This document shows positions 17,601 to 27,600 of a stretch of DNA of 64,000 nt, piece by piece. The number at the start of each line of letters is the position of its first letter. Position 1 is the first letter of the stretch. Under the pieces are notes generated by a model. That model had not been told where the DNA came from. It saw only the letters and a program-made list of their open reading frames with translations, and did not search any database. The stretch spans positions 1 to 64,000 of the forward strand of contig JBLRWO010000014.1 in NCBI GenBank assembly GCA_047921215.1, given 5' to 3'. The DNA comes from RECM01 sp047921215. Lineage in GTDB: Bacteria; Bacteroidota; Rhodothermia; Balneolales; Cyclonatronaceae. The position numbers and the translations under genes are program-made.

Positions 17601-20600
17601 CTCAAAAGATTTTAATCCCTTATGTAGAACATCCATACTTCCTGAAAACGGCAAGGAATGTAGAAGAGTACCAAAAGACCGGTGAGCCTATCCAGGTAAA
17701 AACATTCACGAAGGAAGAAAAGGATACTTTTCTCCCACACTACTTTAAGCATCACCCTACCTTGCCTGATGACGTTAAAGAATTTCTCTACGCCAAAGAG
17801 GGTGAGGCAATTGTAGATGCGTTTTTGGGAGAGATTACTGTTTCCTACGCGAAATGGGATTCAGCAGCTCCATCAAAAGAGGAACTTAAACTCTTCGAAC
17901 GCTTCGCAAAAGAGTTCAGGCAAACCTATATCCGCTTTCTTGATATTAAAAAAGCCGAAGAACAGGCCCGTGAAGCCAAAATAGAGATGTCTCTTGAGAA
18001 GATACGATCCCGAACGATGGGCATGCAGTCAAGCGATGAGCTGCCGGAAGTAGCCAACATGCTGTTTCTGGAAGTGCAAGGCCTCGGTATTCCTGCCTGG
18101 AGTAGCGGCTTTAACATCCTTGCCAAAGATAAGAGATCAGCTGCCGCATGGATGAGCAGTGAAGGTACTCTTCAGGATCCTTTTACCCTGCGTTTATATG
18201 GAGAAGCTTCCTTTGATGAAATGGGGGATTTTCTTCGTATAAATGAGCCCTTTATGGTACAGGAACTCGGTGGCGAGGCATTGCAGAAGCACTATAAATA
18301 CATGAAGACCTTTCCGGATCTGAAACCAACATTCAAAAAATTTGAGGAGCAGGGCCTTTCCCTTCCCACCTATCAGATCAATCACCTCTGCAAATTCAGC
18401 CACGGATTTCTCCTGTTTATTACCTACGAGCCGGTTCCGGATGCTCATGATATTTTCAAAAGATTTACCAGGGTATTTGACCAAACCTACACTCGCTTCC
18501 TCGATCTGAAAAAAGCGGAAAAACAGGCACGCGAGTCCCGGATTGAAGCGGCCCTGGAACGGGTGCGTTCAAGAGCGATGGCCATGCAGACTTCCGATGA
18601 GCTGAAAGATGTGGCACTGGAGCTCAGAACCCAAATGGGCCTTCTCGGCCAGAAAGACCTGGAGGTATGTGCCATCCATCTGTACGACCTGCATCAGGAC
18701 CATTTTGAGTCCTGGGGTGCCATGCATCCGCCCGACAGCGAGGATGAAATTCTGCAGTCCATGGCTCTTTTTCCAAAATCCGGGAGCCTGATCATTGAAG
18801 AGATGATGGACTATTATGCCTCGGATCAGTCGGATTATGTTCTGGTCAATGAAGGTGAAAAATTTAAGCAGTGGTTTGAACTGATGAAAGAGCATGCTCC
18901 GGAGATATACAGGCACCTTTCAAAAACCAAGGCTGATACTCCCGCAGACAAATTGAAAGCCTTTTGGGCCATGTCGGAGTTTTCAGGCGGAGCGCTGATT
19001 ATGGTCACCTACTCCTATCCCGATGAGGATTCCAGAAACCTTTTGCGCAGAACAGCTAATGTTTTCGGCCTCGCCTATAAACGGTTCAATGATCTTAAGA
19101 GAGCTGAGGAACAGGCTCGTGAAGCTCAAATTGAAAACGCGCTGGAGAAAGTGCGGTCAAGGTCGCTCGCCATGCAGACTCCGGATGAACTGGTCGAGGT
19201 GGCGCAGCTTCTCCGCGAAGAGATGGGAGCCCTTGGCGTGGAAGAACTGGAAACAAACTCTATTTACATACATGATGATACCGGCGGGTTGACGCAGTGC
19301 TGGTTTACCATCAAAAATACCGAAGATTCCGGCAAGTCCGTTACCGACCAAATGCGCATCGACCTGCAGGACACCTGGGTGGGCCGGCAGATGCACGAAT
19401 TTTATGGCTCCGATCAGGACAGAACGTCCATCCTGATGAAAGGCGATCACCGGATCGAGTGGATTCGGTACTGCGAAGAAAAATCAGCGCTGTTTGGGAC
19501 CAGCGCGTTTTACGGAGAAACCATTCCGGATCGGACGTATCATCTCTGCAAATTTTCGAACGGATTTTTAGGGGCAGCCTCACCCGGCAACATTTCGGAT
19601 GAAAGCTGGGACCTGATGAAACGGGCAACCGGTGTATTTTCATTTGCCTATACCCGTTTCAGGGATCTGCAAATGGCGGAGGCCAGTGCCCGGGCTTCTG
19701 TACGCCAGGCCTCGCTCGACCGGGTTCGTGCCGATATCGCCTCCATGCGAACTGCTGATGATCTGAACCGGATCACCCCGCTGTTCTGGAATGAGCTAAC
19801 CACCCTGGGCATCCCCTTTATCCGCTGCGGGGTGTTTATCGTGCATGAGAAGGAACAACAGGTAGAGGTCTACCTTTCCAAACCCGACGGCACCTCCCTG
19901 GCGGTGATGCACCTTCCCTTCGGCGCAAGCGATCTCGCCATACAGACCGTGGATGCCTGGCGAAATGGCCGTGCCAATACATTGCACTGGACCCGGCAGG
20001 ATTTCCTGAACTGGGGCCGGACGATGGTGGAGCAGGGGCAAATCCCCGACCTTGAAACCTACCAGGGCTCCGAAGATGCACCCGAATCCCTCCATCTGCA
20101 TTTCATTCCCTTCAACCAGGGGATACTCTACGTGGGCGCAACCGAACCGCTCAGCGACGGGGAGACCGGTCTGGCCGCATCCCTGGCAGAGGCGTTCTCT
20201 ATCGCCTACGCCCGGTACGAGGATTTTGTAAAACTGGAAAAGGCCAAAGCGGGCATTGAAGAGGCCCTGTCCGAACTCAAAGCCACCCAGTCGCAGCTTG
20301 TGCAGCAGGAAAAACTCGCCTCCCTGGGCCAGCTCACCGCCGGCATTGCCCACGAGATCAAGAACCCGCTCAATTTCGTGAACAATTTTTCGGAGGTAAG
20401 CCTTGAAATGATCGACGAAGCCCTGGAGGAGCTGCAGCAAATCGGCGATAACGAACACGCCGCCGAAACCGCCGCCATCCTGGCCGACATCAAGTCAAAC
20501 CTTTCAAAAATCCACGAGCACGGGTCCCGCGCCGACGGCATCGTCAAATCCATGCTCATGCACTCGCGCGGCGGCACCGGTAAAATGGAACCAACTAATC

Positions 20601-21127
20601 TGAACGAGCTGGTAAAAGAGTACGTAAACCTCTCCTATCACGGTATGAGGGCGGGCAAAGATCCCATCGAAGTCGATATCGACCTGCAACTCGATGAAAC
20701 CATCGGCGAGATCCCCCTCATAGCCGAAGACTTCTCCCGGGTCATCCTGAACCTTTGTACAAACGCCTTCGACGCTTGTGCCCAAAGAGGCTCCTCCGAA
20801 AATCTGCCGCAATCCCCCGGAGGCTCCTTCGAGAGTCTGCCGCAAAGCGGCAGTCCTCGAAGAGTGCCCCCCTACAAACCCCGGCTTGCCATCCGCACCA
20901 AATCCGAAAAAGGCCATATCACTATCGAAATCGAAGACAACGGCCCCGGCATCCCCGACGAAATCAAAGACAAAATCCTGCAGCCCTTCTTCACCACAAA
21001 AAAAGGAACACAAGGCACCGGCCTTGGCCTGAGCATCACAAACGACATCATCAAAGCCCACGGCGGAACGCTGCACATCAGCTCGTCACATGAGGGTTCC
21101 AGTTTTAAAATCCTGATTAATAACTAA
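14621..21127 (+). CDS. Giant soluble histidine kinase 2: SnoaL-like head plus nine GAF-like modules
   Basis: 2168 residues, again without signal or membrane segments. Residues about 5-140 form a second, diverged SnoaL/NTF2-like domain. Nine modules of about 189 residues fill roughly 173-1874, each beginning with an (E/Q)xALERVRxRxMAM-type helix and ending with (F/Y)xRFxDLxKAExQAREA. The modules fall into subtypes. Some carry YQIDHxxxFxxGYILFITYEPVPEAH (split here as YQIDH and GYILFITYEPVP), while others carry PYxxNxxxxxFY or KYxK-type features, so they are diversified rather than fresh copies. The core has phospho-His near H1911 and intact N, G1 and G2 boxes. The ATPase loop contains one and a half palindromic elements. 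The start is 1 base after the stop of kinase 1, implying translational coupling. Output partner unknown. Confidence 0.87.
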   Translation: MDPKKKKNLEKTYERIINVGLCIVPYEDLSGLVAPELMLFGTTKDEKVFSFRELDSMFKSQYEQMTGFVPSLDRKRLFTRFSNDGNNAFITEEVTLTITSPEEVNTILIRCSCVMEYIDNQWKLTHWHASTPVETENDHWHMEEWKREKEKLQQLVDQQTADLQVKNRELAIEAAIERVRAVAMGMTKPEDMLKVCRVISDQLQQFGVEHIRNVQTAIINEEKGTYHNYQYFTPYDKESFEITECDRNPVVQAMIDRMLESPDAFFTTQLTGEELATFRAYRKQENQIPDPLLDDTESADGHFFSIGPGGLGITLYRPLNEEGLKIFKRFHTVFSLAYRRFRDIEKAEAQARESEIQLALERVRARSMAMHQSDELADLSLELVKQVHALGIDTWFCAFNIYDDHPEGSIEWGSNGQGTFPRYRTPREGVFLDYYEAGQRGETLLINEIGEDECPAHYDYLCSLPGVGEQLLQMKDAGIPFPAYQIDHVAFFKYGYILFITFEPVPEAHDIFKRFAKVFLQTYTRFLDLQKSEKQAREAKIEAALERVRARSMGMHKSDDLIKVVREIGQGIQELGIQIDNSQIFTDYSYDPKDGLNTWTDVPGQNYLEKFHIPYINHRTTKNFYSALNKGLNFFSDNFSKSEKDSYFESLFKYSDLKNVPQERKDLILSTPGWSRFTVILEGPSLHFGRYILEEEFTIEEKEIFKRFGKVFGQAYTRFMDLQKAEEQAKEAQVEAALERLRSRSLAMHKTDELQDVVRVVAEELKNTGVILDTGGAVICTYFQNSKDVIHWTATDDPAHPSVPYLLQYFEDELFDEAWESKSRGDDYFAKVFSFDVKNAFFSHAFEHSDYRQLPDEYKKIILESKNHGLAWAWAENSAIMIPSIQGDLPSEEERKILIRFAKVFEQSFIRFLDLQKAEAQTKEANIQLALERVRAKTMAMKTQNDLLGVIELFGEQLIAVGLKFGLVTFIEGPITKTRDWDLWSYTPEAGTPTQKILIPYVEHPYFLKTARNVEEYQKTGEPIQVKTFTKEEKDTFLPHYFKHHPTLPDDVKEFLYAKEGEAIVDAFLGEITVSYAKWDSAAPSKEELKLFERFAKEFRQTYIRFLDIKKAEEQAREAKIEMSLEKIRSRTMGMQSSDELPEVANMLFLEVQGLGIPAWSSGFNILAKDKRSAAAWMSSEGTLQDPFTLRLYGEASFDEMGDFLRINEPFMVQELGGEALQKHYKYMKTFPDLKPTFKKFEEQGLSLPTYQINHLCKFSHGFLLFITYEPVPDAHDIFKRFTRVFDQTYTRFLDLKKAEKQARESRIEAALERVRSRAMAMQTSDELKDVALELRTQMGLLGQKDLEVCAIHLYDLHQDHFESWGAMHPPDSEDEILQSMALFPKSGSLIIEEMMDYYASDQSDYVLVNEGEKFKQWFELMKEHAPEIYRHLSKTKADTPADKLKAFWAMSEFSGGALIMVTYSYPDEDSRNLLRRTANVFGLAYKRFNDLKRAEEQAREAQIENALEKVRSRSLAMQTPDELVEVAQLLREEMGALGVEELETNSIYIHDDTGGLTQCWFTIKNTEDSGKSVTDQMRIDLQDTWVGRQMHEFYGSDQDRTSILMKGDHRIEWIRYCEEKSALFGTSAFYGETIPDRTYHLCKFSNGFLGAASPGNISDESWDLMKRATGVFSFAYTRFRDLQMAEASARASVRQASLDRVRADIASMRTADDLNRITPLFWNELTTLGIPFIRCGVFIVHEKEQQVEVYLSKPDGTSLAVMHLPFGASDLAIQTVDAWRNGRANTLHWTRQDFLNWGRTMVEQGQIPDLETYQGSEDAPESLHLHFIPFNQGILYVGATEPLSDGETGLAASLAEAFSIAYARYEDFVKLEKAKAGIEEALSELKATQSQLVQQEKLASLGQLTAGIAHEIKNPLNFVNNFSEVSLEMIDEALEELQQIGDNEHAAETAAILADIKSNLSKIHEHGSRADGIVKSMLMHSRGGTGKMEPTNLNELVKEYVNLSYHGMRAGKDPIEVDIDLQLDETIGEIPLIAEDFSRVILNLCTNAFDACAQRGSSENLPQSPGGSFESLPQSGSPRRVPPYKPRLAIRTKSEKGHITIEIEDNGPGIPDEIKDKILQPFFTTKKGTQGTGLGLSITNDIIKAHGGTLHISSSHEGSSFKILINN
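20787..20869. repeat. In-frame palindromic element, one and a half copies, in the ATPase domain of kinase 2
   Basis: A left half-copy (from 20787, GAGGCTCCTCCGAAAA then TCTGCCGCAA) is followed by a complete hairpin (20820-20869) almost identical to the element in kinase 1. The translated segment repeats GGSFESLPQSG-like residues. It sits at exactly the same position after NAFDACAQR. Confidence 0.8.
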
Positions 21128-21131
21128 TTTT

Positions 21132-24100
21132 ATGCCCGTTTACCCCGGTTCCGGCTCAATCAAACCTGTAAAATCAGAAGTGAATATCCGATACTTCCTG
21201 CCGTTTTGTACACTGATTTATACGCTGGTCTTTTGGCTTAACGTTGCAATACTTTCTGCCCAGACCCACGACAACCTTCGCTTTGAGCGGTACACCATTG
21301 AACAAGGGCTTTCGTCTGATCTGATCAGGGACATTACGCAAGATCATTTGGGCTATATCTGGGTGGCTACAGAATCCGGGGTTAGCCGGTATGATGGGTA
21401 TGACTTTAAGGTTTATCGCAATATTCCGGGAGATATTACCACACTTACCAATAACCTGGCTTATGCAATTCATGCTGATAGATACAATCAACTTTGGATA
21501 GGAACCGGTTCGGGATTAAACGTATATGACCCCATCACGGACTCTTTTGAGAGAATCTACCATATTCCTGACGATGGGTCCTCTTTACCCGACAATTTGA
21601 TATATGAAATTTTTGAATCCGGATCCGGTGATTTATGGCTTGGTACGAATAATGGATTGGCGCTTTATGACCGGACAAAACACTCTTTTGTTAGTCAATG
21701 GCTGCTGAACGGAGAACGTGTTGATCTGCATGGTGTCGAAGTGGTTTCCATTGCAGAGGATGCAGACGGTTCACTTTGGATCGGTTCAAAGAATAAGGGA
21801 TTGATTTTTTTCAATCCGGTGAAGCAGGTTATCAGATATTTTGATCAGGAACCCATTCCCAATATCTCGTTTCCATCAAACAATATATCTAAAGTATATG
21901 TAGATACATTTGGCGACGTCTGGATTGGTTTTCTGGGAACTGATGTTCAATTCAGCATTATTGATCCAAATAATACAGGTAATGGATTGGGGGTATTACA
22001 TACGAAGACCAATACATTTACTATCTATAGAAATAACCCGCAAACCCAGCCCGGTTTTTGGAACCTGATTTCTGATATTCATGAATCCAGGGATGGAACC
22101 ATGTGGGTTTCAACCTATTATAACAGTTTTTTTAGCGGTCTTCATCTTTTTGACAGAGTAACGGAAACGTTCACCAGGTATTCTTATGATTCCAATGATG
22201 CTGCAAGTTTAACCTGGGATTTTGTCACTAACGTTTTTGAAGATCGTTTTAATAATTTGTGGGTAGGTACCTCCCGCGGCTTAAATAAGGCAGACCTGGG
22301 TAAATGGCAGATGAAAAAATTTAAAGTCAGGCCGGATGCACCCGAACTTTTTTTAGACAATTTCTATGGGATCGAGGAGGTTAGCGATGGAATTATTTGG
22401 TTTGGGTTGGATGATCCCGGATTTATTGAATGGAACAGAAATACCGGAGAAATAACACATTTTGCAGGTGATAATCCATCAAATCATCTTGATGACTTAA
22501 ATATACCATCAGGCGTTACACCTGTTATAAAAAAAGATCTGACCGGGGAAATATGGATAGGTTATGCAGGAGGTGGTCTTGTACGTGCCAACCTGGAAAC
22601 AAGAGATGTTGTTCGTTATCAACAGGATTTGAGGAATCCTGATGCGATATCAGGTAATTATATTACGGGCATTTTGATTGACGAAACGAATACCGCATGG
22701 TTTAGTACCACCGATGGATTGAGCAGATACAACCGGGAGAGCGACTCTTTCACATCCTGGACCACGCAAAACAGTGAAATTGGAAGCAACTCTCTGAGTA
22801 CAATTTTTAAAGACAGCCGTGGCGTTATCTGGCTTGGAACAAGAGAGCACAGATATGACCCCAGATTTGTTCCTTCAAATGGGTTGATCAGGTTTAATCC
22901 GCAGAACGAATCATTTACCAGTTACAGACACGACCCAAATAATGTTCGCAGCCTGAGCAGTAATACTGTCAATTCAATTGCAGAAGACCATAACGGGAAT
23001 ATCTGGATCGCCACTGACAACGGTTTTAACCGGTTTAATCATTTAGACGAATCTTTTGAACAATACCATGTGAAAGACGGGTTACCCGACCCTGTTGTGA
23101 TTAGTTTATTGATCGATCTTGACGGTTTACTTTGGATGAGTACCCTGAATGGTTTGTCGAGATTCAATCCTGAGACAAATGATTTTCATAACTTTGACAA
23201 AAGTGACGGAACTCAGGGAAACCGGTTTAATGATTACTCTTATCTCATAACCAAAGACGGAGAACTAATTTTCGGAGGAGTTGCCGGTGCCAATTATTTT
23301 CATCCTTCCGATATTTTTGAAAATTCAACCGAACCCGTTATTCACCTTACCAATTTCCTGGTGAACAACACCTCATTTTCACTCGATGAACAGTTGCAAA
23401 AGATTGATCTGATTGAGCTTGGCTGGAGTGATAATTCCGTTGGTTTTGAATTCACCGCTATCAATTTTCGAAAAACGGAACTGACGGAATACGAATATAA
23501 GCTTGAAGGTTTTGAAGACGATTGGATGTCATCCGGAACCCGCCGGTTTGTTAACTATACGAATCTGCCATCTGGTAATTATACTTTTCATGTTCGCGCA
23601 GTGAATGCAGAAGGTATCTTAAGCCCGATTAGCGCTGCCTTGGCAATACGCATTCAACCACCCTTCTGGCGTACCTGGTGGGCGTATGGATTTTATGTTA
23701 TGCTGTTCATTGTGGGAATTGTTACTATCGACCGATACCAAAGGAAGCGGGTTATCAAAAAAGAAAGGGAAGAAGCGCGCGAGAAAGAACTTCAACAGGC
23801 CAAAGAAATAGAAAAAGCCTACCGAAATCTTGAGGTTGCCCATAAAAATTTAGAAGCCGCCCAGGACCAGCTCGTCCAACAGGAAAAACTCGCCAGCCTC
23901 GGCCATCTAACCGCCGGCATCGCCCATGAGATCAAAAATCCGCTCAATTTTGTGAATAACTTTTCGGAGGTGAGTGAAGAGATGATTACCGAATTGATCG
24001 AAGCGCTGGGTAAAGGAGATTTCGACGAATCGATGGCACTTTCAAAAGATATTGGAGCCAATCTTAAAAAAATCCACGAACACGGGGCCCGCGCCGACAG

Positions 24101-24620
24101 CATTGTAAAGTCGATGCTTATGCACTCACGCGGCGGCAGCGGCAAGATGGAACCAACAGACCTGAACGAGCTGGTGAAAGAGTATGTGAACCTCACCTAC
24201 CATGGTATGCGGGCAGGAAAAGAAGCCTTGAATGCGGATATTCAAATGGATTTGGATGATTCTGTTGGAGATGTACCCCTTGTTGCCGAGGATTTTTCAA
24301 GGGTGATTTTGAACCTGTGCAATAATGCGTTTGATGCGATGAGGGATACCCGGGATCTGCGAGCGCCTAAATTGTCTGTTAGCACTAAAAAATCCGCCGA
24401 TTCTATCACCATCCAGATCGAAGACAACGGCCCCGGTATCCCCGACGAGATTAAAGACAAAATCCTTCAACCCTTCTTCACCACGAAGAAAGGCACCCAG
24501 GGCACCGGCCTCGGCCTCAGCATCACCAACGACATCATCAAAGCGCATGGCGGAAGTATGGAAATACAGTCAAAGCCAGGACAAACGGTTTTTTCAATCT
24601 CATTAAATCGGTTAGGTTAA
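21132..24620 (+). CDS. Propeller-type membrane histidine kinase 3
   Basis: 1162 residues. An N-terminal hydrophobic signal (about 21-43, ending LSAQ) is followed by two-component propeller repeats (DxxGxIWVAT, NNLWVGTSRGL and similar) to about residue 745. Next come a Y_Y_Y domain (YKLEGFEDDW), a transmembrane helix (about 850-872), a charged coiled coil, and the shared kinase core with phospho-His near H932 and intact ATP boxes (NAFDA, EDNGPGIP, GTGLGLSI). It lacks the receiver and AraC domains of the first gene, so it must signal to a separate regulator, none of which is adjacent. Its ATPase loop is the short, uninterrupted form (NAFDAMRDTRDL) and serves as the reference for the insertions in its neighbours. 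It starts 4 bases after the stop of kinase 2. Confidence 0.92.
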   Translation: MPVYPGSGSIKPVKSEVNIRYFLPFCTLIYTLVFWLNVAILSAQTHDNLRFERYTIEQGLSSDLIRDITQDHLGYIWVATESGVSRYDGYDFKVYRNIPGDITTLTNNLAYAIHADRYNQLWIGTGSGLNVYDPITDSFERIYHIPDDGSSLPDNLIYEIFESGSGDLWLGTNNGLALYDRTKHSFVSQWLLNGERVDLHGVEVVSIAEDADGSLWIGSKNKGLIFFNPVKQVIRYFDQEPIPNISFPSNNISKVYVDTFGDVWIGFLGTDVQFSIIDPNNTGNGLGVLHTKTNTFTIYRNNPQTQPGFWNLISDIHESRDGTMWVSTYYNSFFSGLHLFDRVTETFTRYSYDSNDAASLTWDFVTNVFEDRFNNLWVGTSRGLNKADLGKWQMKKFKVRPDAPELFLDNFYGIEEVSDGIIWFGLDDPGFIEWNRNTGEITHFAGDNPSNHLDDLNIPSGVTPVIKKDLTGEIWIGYAGGGLVRANLETRDVVRYQQDLRNPDAISGNYITGILIDETNTAWFSTTDGLSRYNRESDSFTSWTTQNSEIGSNSLSTIFKDSRGVIWLGTREHRYDPRFVPSNGLIRFNPQNESFTSYRHDPNNVRSLSSNTVNSIAEDHNGNIWIATDNGFNRFNHLDESFEQYHVKDGLPDPVVISLLIDLDGLLWMSTLNGLSRFNPETNDFHNFDKSDGTQGNRFNDYSYLITKDGELIFGGVAGANYFHPSDIFENSTEPVIHLTNFLVNNTSFSLDEQLQKIDLIELGWSDNSVGFEFTAINFRKTELTEYEYKLEGFEDDWMSSGTRRFVNYTNLPSGNYTFHVRAVNAEGILSPISAALAIRIQPPFWRTWWAYGFYVMLFIVGIVTIDRYQRKRVIKKEREEAREKELQQAKEIEKAYRNLEVAHKNLEAAQDQLVQQEKLASLGHLTAGIAHEIKNPLNFVNNFSEVSEEMITELIEALGKGDFDESMALSKDIGANLKKIHEHGARADSIVKSMLMHSRGGSGKMEPTDLNELVKEYVNLTYHGMRAGKEALNADIQMDLDDSVGDVPLVAEDFSRVILNLCNNAFDAMRDTRDLRAPKLSVSTKKSADSITIQIEDNGPGIPDEIKDKILQPFFTTKKGTQGTGLGLSITNDIIKAHGGSMEIQSKPGQTVFSISLNRLG

Positions 24621-24674
24621 TCCCATGCTAAAATTCTTTATAATCAATTATATCTATCTGGCAACCGGGGAATT

Positions 24675-27600
24675 ATGAAACTTCTTATAAAGACATGCAC
24701 ACCTTATTTTTGCATGCAACTCTTTTTTTGCATGCAGCTCTATGCACAGCAACCGATTGCGGAAGGCGGACATGATTTCAATCCCCGGTTTGAGGTATTT
24801 ACTCTTCCCGGAAATGTTTTTGGAAACAGTGTACAGGGGATGGTGCAGGACCATTCAGGTTTCCTCTGGTTTGCCACGCAGGGAGGGTTGGTTCGCTACG
24901 ATGGACAAAACTTTGTTACCTACCGGTACGATGGCAATAATCCGAATTCGTTGGCAGCCGATTATATTGAGTCCATCTTTCTTGATTCCAATGGTGTGCT
25001 CTGGCTCACACACTGGCAGGCCGGAGCGTTGACTTCTTTCGAACCCGATCGGGGGGTTTTTACACGGTACCAGCATGATCCGGACGATCCTGAATCATTA
25101 AGCGGCAACGTATTAAGTACTGTAGCAGAGGACCACCAGGGGTATATCTGGATTGGAGGAGAACTCGGATTGAACCGGTACGATCCTGAAACCGGAACGT
25201 TTAAACGTTTCCAGCATGACCCGGATAATCCAAACTCGCTCTCTTACAACAGGGTCAGGGCACTTTATGTCGATAAAACGGGTACACTGTGGGTTGGAAC
25301 GGGGTTTCAGTGGGATGCCGAATCGAGCGCAGGCGGATTGAACAGGTATCATCCTGAAGACGGTACGTTTACGCGGTATCTGCATGACCCTGAAGATACC
25401 ACCACGCTGATCAACAACAAGGTCAGGTCGATTCTGGAAGACAGCCATGGTAATTTCTGGATTGGTACCGGTGGTGATGGCTTACACCTGATGGACAGGG
25501 AGAAAGGCACGTTCGAGCGTCTGACCAATGATCCTTCTGACCCAGAAAAGTTATCAGCTCCATGGCAGCCCGGAACCGTTCAGGCTGGTAGTGATTATTC
25601 CACTCATATTTCTTCCATTTTTGAGGATGATGAAGGGAGAATCTGGATCACCGCTTTTCCCGGTGGACTTAAACTATTTGATCCGGTTTCCGGGATTACC
25701 CGGCATTTTAAAATGGGCAGCGATGCAGACGAACTCACCACCGACTTCCTTTGGCAGACGTATCAGACAAGTGATGGAACCCTGTGGATTACATCCGGTG
25801 GTGACGGCCAGACCGTTTTCAAGGTCAAACAGTTTGACGACCTGTTTCCCTTTTTTGACATCCCAATGAGTGAAGATAACATAAGATCACATGGGATCAT
25901 AAAGGACAGGGCGGGCCATATATGGATCGCGCGCGGCTTATTTCTCGAACGCATAGATCGCGTTACCGGTTCGAGAACAGTCATAACGCTTGGCAATACT
26001 CAGCAACCGGTTACAAACATTTGGGGATTAAGATTGGACAGGGAGGGGTATATATGGGCTGGAACGAACATAGGGCAATTTCGCGGAGATCCTGAAACGT
26101 CCGTTTTCCGGTTATTTAAACCACCCGGAATTTCAGATGAAATTCTACAAGCTTTCTGGAGCCCTTTTTTACATTCCAGTTCCGGCCATTTCTGGTTTGG
26201 GGCCTGGGATTACGGCCTGTTTCGTTACGACCCTGTTACTGATGAAGTTGTAAACTATGCACACTATCCCAACGATCCAAACAGCCTCGGCGGAAATATA
26301 GTCGGGTCTATTTACGAAGATGTGATGGGAAATATCTGGGTGGGAGGAGGTTCTCCATTTAATGACATTTTGAATCCCTTGTTTTTAGACCGTATAAATT
26401 TAAAAACGAACAGGATAGAACGATTCTTTGATGAGAACAAACAGTCTGGCATGGTATCGGATATCACGGAAGATAATGACGGCAACATTTGGTTTATAGA
26501 CTGGATACATGGATTTAAAAAGTTAAATACCGCCACAGGTATTTTCAAATCATTCAATCCCTACAACAGTCTTTTGCCTTCTAACTATCTCTTATCCCTT
26601 GTAAACCCCGGCGATGGAAAACTATGGCTAAGCGACCAGAGTTCAATCATTGAGTTTGATCCGGAGACTGAAATAATGTCGGTTATTAATCAGAACAGAG
26701 GTATCAGAAATGCCTATGACCATTTCAAGAGCGGAACTGTTGCTGACGACGGGGAGCTATTCTTCAGCCGCAGAGGGGGTTTTCATTCCTTTTACCCGGA
26801 TCAGATTTTACAACAAAGAAATAACAGGCTGCCTGATATCCGCATAACCGGCTTCCAGATGATTGGCGATCAAAATCCATCTGCAGCTTATGAATTATTT
26901 GAAAAACCAATCTGGCAAACGGAAGCCATCCATTTGACACACGACCAGAATTTATTTGCTTTCTCGGTTGCCTGCTTCGATTTCTATGACGCTTCATCCA
27001 ATCAGTTGCAGTTTATGCTCGAGGGCTACGACAGAACGTGGCGAAATGACATACGTGACGGGGAAACATCACCCTACATTAATGTTCCCCCGGGAGAGTA
27101 TACGTTCAGGGTGCGGGGAGCCAACAGTTTTGGAGTCTGGAATATGGAAGGTGCCACTATGGGAATAACCATCATGCCGCCCTGGTGGAAAAGCTGGTGG
27201 GCGTATGCCTTTTATTTAATGCTGTTCATTGCGGGAATTGTGACCGTTGACAGGGTTCAGCGCAGGAGGGTTCAACAAAAAGAGCGCGAACGCGCACGAG
27301 AAAAAGAGCTGGAGCACGCTAAAGAGATAGAAATAGCATATCGGAATCTGGAAGTGGCTCATAAAAATCTGGAAGCCGCCCAGGATCAGCTCGTTCAACA
27401 GGAGAAACTCGCCTCCCTCGGCCAGCTAACGGCCGGCATTGCCCACGAGATCAAGAACCCGCTCAACTTCGTGAACAATTTTTCGGAGGTGAGCGAAGAG
27501 ATGATTACCGAATTAATCGAAGCGCTGGGTAAAGGAGATATCGACGAATCGCTCGCACTATCAAAAGATATCGGAGACAATCTTAAAAAGATCCACGAAC

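Noticed and set aside
19341..20581. Long antisense open frames (for example 19796-20458 minus)
   Set aside because: They mirror the codon structure of the GC-rich kinase gene on the other strand and show no independent protein features.
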